This document shows, one piece after another, positions 1 through 7,549 of a stretch of 38,611 nt of DNA (its first letter is position 1; every line of letters begins with the position of its first letter). Both the position numbers and the translations under genes were made by a program. The notes beneath the pieces were generated by a model, which ran no database searches, had not been told where the DNA came from, and was given only the letters and a program-made list of their open reading frames with translations. This stretch comes from Crenothrix polyspora. GTDB taxonomy: Bacteria; Pseudomonadota; Gammaproteobacteria; Methylococcales; Methylomonadaceae. The stretch covers positions 1 to 38,611 of the forward strand of contig NZ_FUKI01000130.1 of the NCBI RefSeq assembly GCF_900163755.1. The letters are read 5' to 3'.

Positions 1-149
1 ACCACGGGTGGTTAAGCGTCGACCAAAATCCTACCCTTTGATGACAACCCCAAGAAATGCGTGTACCTAGGTGCTTAATTTTAATAATGTTATTTTATCG
101 GTAGCAGTATTGGGTTATAGGCTATACATCTACTCTTACAGAGACAGAT

Positions 150-2786
150 TTATTTTCGTTGCCCTTGTTGTCTAGTAATGCCAAAACCATCAATGTAAAG
201 GTTTGCAATGGCATAATCATATCGAGCATTGTATTTTTTTCTAGATAATAAGCCGATTTGTTCTAAACGTTTAATAAAATCATCCAATGATTGTTGAGAT
301 GAGTTTTTTACGGTTTTATTCCAAAGGCTTTCTAAGTCTTCTTTTTTAAATAACGAGCTTAATGTGCTTATTTCGTTAAAAAACTCAGAAAATTCTGGAT
401 ATTCATTTTTAATCGCATTACATCGTTCTACGGAAGCTTGCTTTAGCCCTTCTGTTAATGATGTCCAGCGTAACAAATGATCATTCGGTGCAGTTTTAGG
501 ATTTTGTTCTATTTCTAACTTTTTTGCTTCATTCAATAAGATAGTTAAGGAGCGGGGATAGGTATTTTCACTAGAATCAGTTAAACGACTATAAACCCAT
601 TGAGCAACATAAGCATTTTTACTTTTTTGTTGACGTAAACCCCACAGTGGCGATAACGCTTTACGTAAAGTTTCTTCATCACTTTCATCTAGTTGATTAT
701 CAGTTAAGGGTAAAATGCGGTTAGTGAATGTTTTAAATTTTTCTGAACCGCCAACTGTAAGACGATAAGCCAAACGAAAGAAGTCTTTTTTATCCCACTT
801 TAGCAGTAAAGTGCGTTCATCACCAAAATGGCTTTTATTAGTGAAAACTAAATTACTCCAAATATCTTCACGCAAAAATATTTTAAAGCGAATTTGATAA
901 AGTTTTTGATTGTTGGAGTCATAAGCTAAGCGCATTAAGCCGCCTAGTGCCTCTTGTTGCCACGATGCATTTTCATTTATATCTTGATCTAAATCGTCGT
1001 ATAGTATCCAAATCTTGACATTTTTTTCTTTAAGAAAAGAATTTAATTCTGTTACTACGTCATAACAAAGCCCACTTAGCTTTGTGTCCGATGCAAACTC
1101 CAATAATTTATTCGTGTGTTTTGATTCCCAGTTTTTATTTTCTCGTATATTAAAGTTATACTCTAAACGAGATGCTAATGACTTGTGTTTTTTAATAATT
1201 TCTGCGAATTCAGGGAAGTTTCTGTAAATTTGAACAATTGCATAAGCTCGCCATAACGATAGCCAATCTGTTTCATTTTTAACTAATTCTTTTTGAATAA
1301 TTTCAAAAATGTTAGACGTTGGTCTAAATTCATTAGTATTTCCATGCCCAGATAGAATTTTAATATTATTTAAGCGTCCGCGAGAGCGTTTTTCTGCATT
1401 TTCTCTATGCTGAGTAAATAATGTATAAAGAGTTGATTTTCCAGTGCCTTTTCGCCCCCTAATGACCCAAACAGAATCTTCTAAGCATTGGTCAAAATCC
1501 GCAGTTTTTTGAAAAATAGTATCAAATTCGGTATGTAATATGCGCTCTGCATTTCGTTCTGGAAAAGATAGTGATTCAATAAATTCTAAGCGATTAGATT
1601 CTGCTAATATTGCCGCTGTTTCTTCAACGCCGCTAATTTCAAGTAAATTATTTGCTAAAGGTGCGTAATAAGATAGGGCTGTTTCTACAGGAAATTGATA
1701 ACTACCCGCAACATTAGGATGATATGGAATCGAAATTGGCTCTTCACCTTCATGCAAATCTAAATAAGGTTTAATTCTTTTTACTAAAGAATCCCCAATA
1801 ACCCCTTCAGGAATAGGTGATAAAATTAACTTAGCCTGAACGCTGCCTAATTCCTTTAATAGATCACGAATAAAGCATATTCCTTCAGCATTTTGCTTGC
1901 TAGGATATAAAGCAATAAATATTTCATCAGCAAGGTGCAATAATGATAAACCACCCCACTCATTTAATCCCGTTCTTGCATCAATTAACATAACATCGGG
2001 TTCAAATTGTTCCCAAAGTTCTTGTTCAAATTGATACCAAGGATCTGTTGTCGAGGTGAATAGATGGGCTGTCGATAAAGCTGATAAACGCTGAACATAG
2101 CGTTGTCCTATTTTTCCAGCAGGAATAATATATAAATCACGACGCGATTGTGGATCGGTAATACTATAAACAATGCCGGTACGCCTGCCTTGATCTGTGC
2201 CACTCAGATGAATTTTTGCTGGATGATTATCATCAAAAAAACAAGTTTGGCGTTCCCATAAATAATCAACCAAACCTTCTTCAAGTAATGCATCGGGCGG
2301 GGGTAATAATGTCTGCAAGCCTGGCGCTTCGACATCCATATCAATTAATGCTACGCGTTTACCCGCACGCGTAAGCTGAAAAGCCGTTTGTATTAAAGCG
2401 GTGGTACGGCCAACTCCGCCTTTATAAGAATAAAATACGACTCGCTTAATTGAGTGTTTTAGTTTTTTGGTAGGCACTGTTTTGCCAGAAGATAACATTA
2501 CAATTGCGTCTTGCCATGAGACAGGGAGGATATTCTCTGATGTTTGTTGAATGATTATGCCGTCGTTAACAGCTTCTTCAGGTGTGTATAGTTTGATAAT
2601 CCCAGGAACTAACCCAGCATCTTTAATCAATGGTTCGATTTGCTCTAGACGTTCAATTCTACTTTTTTCTTGAAATTGTGTTGAAATCACAGTTAGCAAA
2701 ACTAAGTTTTCTGCACCCACATCAAACTCAAATTGTTTTGGAAATTTTTGATTGAGCGCTCTACGTAATTGTATTGCAGATTTCAT
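150..2786 (-). CDS. KGGVGR-type double P-loop ATPase, candidate conflict-system NTPase
   Basis: This 878-residue protein has two nucleotide-binding modules. Residues 1-110 are an N-terminal region I do not recognise. Residues 122-129 (KGGVGRTT) are a deviant ParA/MinD Walker A in which the usual second Lys is Arg, followed by LIDMDVEAPG (148-157) and a Walker B-like MLIDARTG (266-273). A second P-loop, GRKGTGKST, lies at 444-452, with its Walker B ILYDDLD at 594-600, as in STAND/KAP-like AAA domains. The C-terminus (about 815-878) looks like a winged helix ending in the YAIANLYIDGFGI signature common in such ATPases. Its start overlaps the stop of the upstream HEPN-like gene by 4 bp (ATGA), so the two are probably translationally coupled. 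No replicon partition partner (ParB) is present, so plasmid segregation is unlikely. A sensor/effector role in defence is inference. Confidence 0.8.
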   Translation of the reverse strand: MKSAIQLRRALNQKFPKQFEFDVGAENLVLLTVISTQFQEKSRIERLEQIEPLIKDAGLVPGIIKLYTPEEAVNDGIIIQQTSENILPVSWQDAIVMLSSGKTVPTKKLKHSIKRVVFYSYKGGVGRTTALIQTAFQLTRAGKRVALIDMDVEAPGLQTLLPPPDALLEEGLVDYLWERQTCFFDDNHPAKIHLSGTDQGRRTGIVYSITDPQSRRDLYIIPAGKIGQRYVQRLSALSTAHLFTSTTDPWYQFEQELWEQFEPDVMLIDARTGLNEWGGLSLLHLADEIFIALYPSKQNAEGICFIRDLLKELGSVQAKLILSPIPEGVIGDSLVKRIKPYLDLHEGEEPISIPYHPNVAGSYQFPVETALSYYAPLANNLLEISGVEETAAILAESNRLEFIESLSFPERNAERILHTEFDTIFQKTADFDQCLEDSVWVIRGRKGTGKSTLYTLFTQHRENAEKRSRGRLNNIKILSGHGNTNEFRPTSNIFEIIQKELVKNETDWLSLWRAYAIVQIYRNFPEFAEIIKKHKSLASRLEYNFNIRENKNWESKHTNKLLEFASDTKLSGLCYDVVTELNSFLKEKNVKIWILYDDLDQDINENASWQQEALGGLMRLAYDSNNQKLYQIRFKIFLREDIWSNLVFTNKSHFGDERTLLLKWDKKDFFRLAYRLTVGGSEKFKTFTNRILPLTDNQLDESDEETLRKALSPLWGLRQQKSKNAYVAQWVYSRLTDSSENTYPRSLTILLNEAKKLEIEQNPKTAPNDHLLRWTSLTEGLKQASVERCNAIKNEYPEFSEFFNEISTLSSLFKKEDLESLWNKTVKNSSQQSLDDFIKRLEQIGLLSRKKYNARYDYAIANLYIDGFGITRQQGQRK

Positions 2787-3235
2787 CGTATGGTTTTCTC
2801 GTTTTTTTCAAGCCAGCCACAAACATAATCAAAGCTTTGTTGCCAATGTTCTTTCGATTGTATTGTATGTGGAATATAGCGAAGATTAATGTAGTCTGGG
2901 TTGACTGAACCGAGCGGGAAAATAACATTTTTAAGATGTTTTATAAATTGTGCATCTGTAATTGCTTTGCTGTATAAATCGGGCATCCGTTCAATAGCTT
3001 TTGTTAAATCATGTTTTGGATTAATAATGACTTGATCAAACATTGAATCTTTTTTACGTAAACTTTTATGTTTCCATTCACTTATTCCATGATAGAAAAA
3101 CAATAACGATTTCAATCGACACTCTACTGCAATTCCTCCAAGATGAAAAATGGCTATAGTGTGATCTGTCTGTAACCTAGATAGCTCAAAAACATCATTT
3201 TTTCTCGCTGAGTAAGCACCCGAGTAATCTTCCAT
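2783..3235 (-). CDS. HEPN-like small protein paired with the KGGVGR ATPase
   Basis: This 150-residue, predicted all-helical protein resembles HEPN-fold proteins. It has a conserved-looking helix with H31-x8-R40 (HLGGIAVECR), an HDL motif at 75-77, and an R119-Y120-I-P-H123 segment near the C-terminus like the RYP segment of the HEPN family. HEPN proteins act as RNases or AMPylation partners in toxin systems. The classical RNase motif is R-x4-6-H, and here the spacing is R-x3-H, so catalysis is uncertain. It is translated first and overlaps the ATPase gene by 4 bp. It starts 73 bp after the pqqC stop on the same strand, so it could be read through from pqq. Family assignment is moderate. Confidence 0.65.
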   Translation of the reverse strand: MEDYSGAYSARKNDVFELSRLQTDHTIAIFHLGGIAVECRLKSLLFFYHGISEWKHKSLRKKDSMFDQVIINPKHDLTKAIERMPDLYSKAITDAQFIKHLKNVIFPLGSVNPDYINLRYIPHTIQSKEHWQQSFDYVCGWLEKNEKTIR

Positions 3236-3308
3236 ATTATTTGGTTCTTGATTCCATGTAATTGTAAGTGTTTAATTTGTAATCAGCTTCTGGTATTGAA
3301 AATAACAA

Positions 3309-4040
3309 TTACTTTTCAACATTAAAATACGGCGGCATATCGTTGATATAAGCCATATACATGGCATCTGCCATTGTCCACAACACATCCAGCTTAAATT
3401 TCAAAGTTTGGATCATGCGGTCTTGTTGTTCGCGGGTTTTATACCAGTCCAGCGTAATGGCCAAGCCGTGCTCAACATCGCGCCGTGCTTCGGTCAAACG
3501 TTTGCGGAAATAGTTATAACCTTCTGGTTCTACCCAAGGGTAATGCTCTGGCCAGTTATTTAATCGTTGCTGATGAATTTTGGGCGCGAACAGTTCAGTG
3601 AGGGAAGAGCTGGCCGCTTCGTGCCATTCTGATCGTCTTGCGAAGTTAACATAAGCATCGACAGCAAAACGTACGCCCGGTAACACATGCTGTTCAGAAA
3701 TTATCTCCTCGCGTGTTAAACCAACCGCCATACCTAATTGTATCCACGCTTCAATGCCACCGGGATCGCCAGGATGTCCATCATGATCCATAATGCGTTG
3801 CACCCATTTGGCACGGGTTTCACGATCAGGGCAGTTGGCTAGAATATTAGCATCTTTGATGGGAATGCAGACCTGATAATAAAAACGATTAGCCACCCAG
3901 CCCTGTATTTGTTTTTTGGTGAGTTTCCCTTCATTCATTAAGGTGTGGTAAGGGTGATGAATGTGGTAGTAATTTTCCATGCCGCGCAGTGCAGCTTCAA
4001 ATTCTTGTTTGTTCCAGGCCTTATCGTTTTCAGTGCTCAT
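3309..4040 (-). CDS. pqqC: pyrroloquinoline-quinone synthase PqqC
   Basis: PqqC is the cofactor-less oxidase that performs the last step of PQQ synthesis, ring closure and eight-electron oxidation of AHQQ, in the cytoplasm. The 243 residues match the family length and the TenA-like all-helical fold. Seen are the N-terminal YYHIHHPYH segment, the VANRFYYQ helix, the IPIKDA segment and the [14 protein letters not shown] segment, all typical of PqqC. The gene follows pqqB with an 11-bp gap. PQQ is the cofactor of periplasmic methanol dehydrogenase, fitting a methylotroph. Unusually, pqqD and pqqE do not follow; the next gene is the HEPN-like one. Confidence 0.96.
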   Translation of the reverse strand: MSTENDKAWNKQEFEAALRGMENYYHIHHPYHTLMNEGKLTKKQIQGWVANRFYYQVCIPIKDANILANCPDRETRAKWVQRIMDHDGHPGDPGGIEAWIQLGMAVGLTREEIISEQHVLPGVRFAVDAYVNFARRSEWHEAASSSLTELFAPKIHQQRLNNWPEHYPWVEPEGYNYFRKRLTEARRDVEHGLAITLDWYKTREQQDRMIQTLKFKLDVLWTMADAMYMAYINDMPPYFNVEK

Positions 4041-4051
4041 GTGTTATCCCG

Positions 4052-4963
4052 TTATAAATCAATTTCCAAGCCGTCGTAAGCAACTTCAATACCCGCTGCA
4101 TTAAGTAGTTTGCGCTGCTCGGAATCATCATCCAGAATCGGATTGGTGTTATTGATGTGAATCAATATCTTGCGAGCTTTAGCTACGCCATTAAGAACTT
4201 CAATCATGCCGCCTTCACCGGATTGCGGTAAATGGCCAATGTCACGGGCTCTTTTTTGGCTAATGCCCATGTCCACCATTTCGTCATTCGTCCAGAATGT
4301 GCCATCAACCAACAGGCAATCAACTGTCTGCATGGCATTCATGACATGCGGTTCAATTTCACCAAGACCTGGTGAATAAAACACTTTTTTACCGGTGGAA
4401 ATTTGTTCAATAATAACGCCGACATTATCGCCATCATGGGGATCGTGGCGGTGCGGTGAGTAAGGTGGAGCTTTGCTTTTTAGGGCTCTCGTGTAAAAGC
4501 GCAAATCAGCAATAGCGGGTATGGTAAAGCTACTGCCATCAATAGGAATGGCGTGATGATTGACGGTGCAATAATGCGACAGCATATTGAAGACAGGAAA
4601 GCCGCTGGTTAAATCTTGCTTTACCATTTCTGAACAATAAATATCCAGCGGCTTGCCTTCGCGCAACATGAGCAGACCTGTAGTGTGATCAATCTGGCTA
4701 TCCATTAATAACACCGCTTTAATACCGGTATCGCGCAAGCCGTGTTTCGGCTGTATGGCGGGGAAAGCTTCCAGTTGAGCACGAATATCGGGCGAAGCAT
4801 TAATCAACAGCCAATTATTGTTGTCGGTGCTAACGGCAATAGACGACTGGCTGCGGGCTTTGGCGCTCATGTCACCAGTACGTAAACGGCGGCAATTGTT
4901 GCAGTTGCAGTTCCACTGCGGAAATCCGCCACCTGCACCGGAACCGAGAACTCTAATTTTCAT
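4052..4963 (-). CDS. pqqB: PQQ biosynthesis protein PqqB (metallo-beta-lactamase fold)
   Basis: PqqB is a metallo-beta-lactamase-fold protein shown to hydroxylate tyrosine-derived intermediates during PQQ synthesis. The 303 residues begin with the family signature MKIRVLGSGAGGGFPQWNC, followed by a Cys-rich CNCNNC segment (about 19-24) that binds structural zinc. The DSQIDHTTGLL segment replaces the HxHxDH of classical MBL enzymes, as usual in PqqB. HRHDPHDGDN is a further His/Asp-rich metal region. The ATG lies downstream of an intercistronic hairpin terminator that separates it from pqqA. Confidence 0.96.
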   Translation of the reverse strand: MKIRVLGSGAGGGFPQWNCNCNNCRRLRTGDMSAKARSQSSIAVSTDNNNWLLINASPDIRAQLEAFPAIQPKHGLRDTGIKAVLLMDSQIDHTTGLLMLREGKPLDIYCSEMVKQDLTSGFPVFNMLSHYCTVNHHAIPIDGSSFTIPAIADLRFYTRALKSKAPPYSPHRHDPHDGDNVGVIIEQISTGKKVFYSPGLGEIEPHVMNAMQTVDCLLVDGTFWTNDEMVDMGISQKRARDIGHLPQSGEGGMIEVLNGVAKARKILIHINNTNPILDDDSEQRKLLNAAGIEVAYDGLEIDL

Positions 4964-5017
4964 GCTGAGTTATCCTAAAAAAGGGAATTTTGAGTGATGC
5001 GTGAGCGCATTAAGGTC

Positions 5018-5051
5018 AAAAAAAAGGGGTTCTGTTGGGAACCCCTTTTTA
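5018..5051 (-). terminator. intrinsic terminator/attenuator between pqqA and pqqB
   Basis: A near-perfect hairpin with arms AAGGGGTTC and GAACCCCTT and a 6-nt loop is flanked by A-runs on one side and T-runs on the other, so it could act in either direction. It lies 20 bp after the pqqA stop. Read in the pqq direction it ends in a run of U. It probably lets most transcripts end after pqqA, giving excess peptide substrate over the enzymes PqqB and PqqC. Confidence 0.8.
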
Positions 5052-5070
5052 TTGCAAAACCGAAAAGGAA

Positions 5071-5145
5071 TTAACGGTTATAGATGTACATTGTTACTTC
5101 AAAACCGAAACGCAGATCAGTGTAGCTTGGAGTTTCCCATTTCAT
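5071..5145 (-). CDS. pqqA: PqqA, precursor peptide of PQQ
   Basis: This 24-residue RiPP precursor supplies the Glu and Tyr that become PQQ. Translation of the minus strand starts MKWETPSYTD and contains FEVTMY, placing Glu16 and Tyr20 at the canonical spacing for cross-linking by the radical-SAM enzyme PqqE with its chaperone PqqD. The ATG is preceded by AAAGAGG at about 8 nt, a good ribosome-binding site. It is too short for many gene callers. A hairpin terminator follows at once, then pqqB and pqqC. Confidence 0.97.
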   Translation of the reverse strand: MKWETPSYTDLRFGFEVTMYIYNR

Positions 5146-5206
5146 AATAATAACCTCTTTAAGTTTCCAGAATGTGTTCTAGCTTGATCAAGTAAAGCCA
5201 CTTCGA

Positions 5207-5235
5207 AGTATACGATGAACTGTTTATTCACGCAA
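5207..5235 (-). promoter_or_regulatory. possible sigma70-type promoter of pqqA
   Basis: On the minus strand, TTGCGT and TATACT are separated by exactly 17 bp, and the -10 lies about 60 bp upstream of the pqqA ATG. The -35 matches the consensus at only three positions, so this is a suggestion from the sequence alone. Confidence 0.35.
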
Positions 5236-5391
5236 CTTTTGCAAGAGTGTGTTTAACTAATCAAAGTCATAATATTTTCTCCTTAAAGCAATCAACGTAT
5301 CGTCAATATAACAAGAATGCTTCGAGGCGTTACCTAAAAGTGCGTTAATCATCACCTTTGGAAAACCCTTTCCCCACTTGACGATAAGGCG

Positions 5392-6732
5392 CTATTTTAT
5401 TGTGCATTTCCTAAACACCGCCATAGACTCCACATGCGCTGTCTGCGGAAACATATCCATCACCCCTGCTTTCACTAATTTGTAACCCATCTCGTTAACC
5501 AAAATCCCCGCATCACGCGCCAAAGTAGACGGATTACACGACACATAAACAATCAACTCAGGCTGCCATTTTTTAAAATACGGCAATACGTCCGATGCAC
5601 CGGCACGCGAGGGATCGAGCATGATCTTATTGTATTTTTGCTGCGCCCACGGTTGGGCGCTAATATCCTTACTTAAATCAGCGGCATAAAATTCCACATT
5701 ACTCAGATTATTGTGCCGAGCATTTTCTTTGGCATGATTGACTAACGGTTGATCGCCTTCAACACCCACGACTTTTCCTGCATATTTAGCCATCGGCAAG
5801 GTAAAATTACCCAAACCACAAAACAAATCCAGCACCGTGTCGTTTTCGGTTAAATCCAGCGTGTCCAATACGCGGTTAATCATCTGCCGGTTAATCTCGT
5901 AATTCACCTGCGTGAACATGGCAGGACGGAACTTGAACTCTATATCATGATCTGGCAAGGTATAAATCAGCATCACACTGTCTTCGCTATTCAGTGGCTC
6001 GATAGTATCGGGGCCTTTGGATTGCAAACACAGCGCAAGCTCATGTTGTCTGGCAAAAGTGGACATAATGACTTTATCAGCCTCAGTAGGCGGCTCCAAT
6101 ACCCGCACCGCCAGCACACAGTCCGTATCACCAATCGCCACCTCTATTTGAGGAATTTTATCCCGAATGCTCAACTCGCTGATCATTTCACCTAGGGCAA
6201 TCATCTTCAAACCGACCTTTGGATTCATCACCATACAATTGCCGATATCCGCTAAAAACGGATTACGCCGTTCCCTGAAACCCACCAACACGCGCTCTTT
6301 TTTAGCGACATACTTAACGCCCATCCGCGCCTTGCTGCGATAACCCCAATGCGGGCCGATTAACGGCTCCCACAGTTGGGGAATTTCCACCTTGCCAATA
6401 CGTTTAAACTGTTCCATCAGCAAATCTTGTTTAACCGTAATTTGTGCAGACGATTCCACATGCTGAAAACTACAGCCGCCACACACGCCGTAATGCGGGC
6501 AAGGCGCTTCGGTTCTGAGCGGCGATGCGGTTAAAACCTTCACCACTTTACCTTCAGCGTAGTCTTTGCGAATTTCAGTGTAGATAAATTCCACCTCTTC
6601 GCCGGGCAAAGCCTCATCAATAAACGTGGCTTTGCCATCGACATGCGCCACACCACGACCATCATGCGTTAAAGATTGTATGGTGACTGCAATCGGCGTA
6701 GTCGGTAAAGGTTTTCTTTTTGATCTTGACAT
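5392..6732 (-). CDS. rlmD: 23S rRNA (uracil1939-C5)-methyltransferase RlmD
   Basis: RlmD methylates U1939 of 23S rRNA using S-adenosylmethionine. Seen in order are an N-terminal TRAM-like RNA-binding region, the 4Fe-4S cysteine motif CPHYGVCGGC, the SAM-binding LDLFCGLGNFTLPMA, the MLDPSRAGA segment, and VYVSCNPSTLARD with the catalytic Cys. I place the start at MSRSKRKPLP (6732) and not at the longer open frame to 6798, because the extra residues overlap the upstream lipoprotein gene in another frame and have no family resemblance. The resulting 446 residues are close to the E. coli enzyme (433). The gene begins 2 bp after the ydbL-like stop, so it is probably in that operon. Confidence 0.95.
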   Translation of the reverse strand: MSRSKRKPLPTTPIAVTIQSLTHDGRGVAHVDGKATFIDEALPGEEVEFIYTEIRKDYAEGKVVKVLTASPLRTEAPCPHYGVCGGCSFQHVESSAQITVKQDLLMEQFKRIGKVEIPQLWEPLIGPHWGYRSKARMGVKYVAKKERVLVGFRERRNPFLADIGNCMVMNPKVGLKMIALGEMISELSIRDKIPQIEVAIGDTDCVLAVRVLEPPTEADKVIMSTFARQHELALCLQSKGPDTIEPLNSEDSVMLIYTLPDHDIEFKFRPAMFTQVNYEINRQMINRVLDTLDLTENDTVLDLFCGLGNFTLPMAKYAGKVVGVEGDQPLVNHAKENARHNNLSNVEFYAADLSKDISAQPWAQQKYNKIMLDPSRAGASDVLPYFKKWQPELIVYVSCNPSTLARDAGILVNEMGYKLVKAGVMDMFPQTAHVESMAVFRKCTIK

Positions 6733-6734
6733 GT

Positions 6735-7322
6735 TTATTTTTGTTTCCAGTTGCCGCCTGCTTGAACCCACCAGCCGGATTGTGCGTTGCTGATCCACTG
6801 ACCAGCAAAGGTTGATTTAATTTGCGCCGCCCATTCAGGGTGGCCATTGGCATTAGCGATGGCTTTATACAAAGCCATGCGATCAGCGTTTTCCGAAGCG
6901 ATTAATTTATTGATTTGGTTTTTATCTTTTAGGGCAATATTGGCTGCATCGCGCACCGTCAGCAACCCATCGGATTTTATACCTACCGAGCCATTACCAT
7001 AAAACACCTGCAAGGTAGCAAAACGATTTTCCATCGTAGCGCGTAAACGACTAATATCCGGACTGTTAATCGATAAATCGGCTTCACCGGCCTGCGCGGA
7101 TGAAATAGCCACACTAATGGCACTATCGATCATTTTATACAGGCTGATTTGCCAGTCGGATAATTCGGCTTTAGGTTTAGGTTCGACTTTTTTCGATGGT
7201 GCGCTTTGTATGTCTTTGATGATTTCATCAGCGACTTTTTCAGCAGCGGCGGCAGGGAAATAAATATTAATGGTGACACAAGCTGTCAACAATAATGCCG
7301 TTAAAACAGATATTTTTCTCAT
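6735..7322 (-). CDS. YdbL-like DUF1318 lipoprotein
   Basis: The open frame extends to a TTG codon at 7334, but GGAG sits about 7 nt before the ATG at 7322, so I choose that start (195 residues). The N-terminus is a lipoprotein signal with lipobox LLTAC (Cys15), followed by INIYFPAAAAEK typical of DUF1318 proteins. The C-terminal part (DRMALYKAIANANGHPEWAAQI...) matches the YdbL family. In E. coli, YdbL works with YdbH and YnbE in phospholipid transfer between inner and outer membrane; here it follows a YdbH-like gene. E. coli YdbL is a shorter soluble periplasmic protein, so the lipid anchor and the charged linker at about 30-55 differ. Confidence 0.8.
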   Translation of the reverse strand: MRKISVLTALLLTACVTINIYFPAAAAEKVADEIIKDIQSAPSKKVEPKPKAELSDWQISLYKMIDSAISVAISSAQAGEADLSINSPDISRLRATMENRFATLQVFYGNGSVGIKSDGLLTVRDAANIALKDKNQINKLIASENADRMALYKAIANANGHPEWAAQIKSTFAGQWISNAQSGWWVQAGGNWKQK

Positions 7323-7347
7323 GATACGCTCCAATATTTAGATTTTT

Positions 7348-7540
7348 TTGTCCACGAAAAACACGAAAAACACGAAAAAAATCACTATTTGTAACCCCCT
7401 AAATAAAACACGGATTACACAAATTTTCGTAAGTGTTCACTTTTCCTCTTTGAAAAAAGGGGGATTTATTTAAAAAATCTCCCCTAACCCCTCTTTTTCA
7501 AAGAGGGGGACTGAATTTTTTACGTGCCCTTCGTGGACAA
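7348..7540. repeat. intergenic palindromic repeat between ydbH-like and ydbL-like genes
   Basis: TTGTCCACGAA at 7348-7358 and its reverse complement at 7530-7540 bracket the segment. Just inside is a short tandem of ACACGAAAA. Further in, 7444-7510 holds a long-armed inverted repeat (CCTCTTTGAAAAAAGGGG / CCCTCTTTTTCAAAGAGG) whose sequence recurs at 21147-21400. The E. coli-type ynbE gene that would normally lie between these two genes is not encoded here. Confidence 0.75.
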
Positions 7541-7549
7541 TCTCTAACA

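Noticed and set aside
150-2786. Plasmid/chromosome partition ParA
   Set aside because: The Walker A is the KGGVGR variant, the protein is far too long, has a second P-loop domain and lacks a ParB partner.
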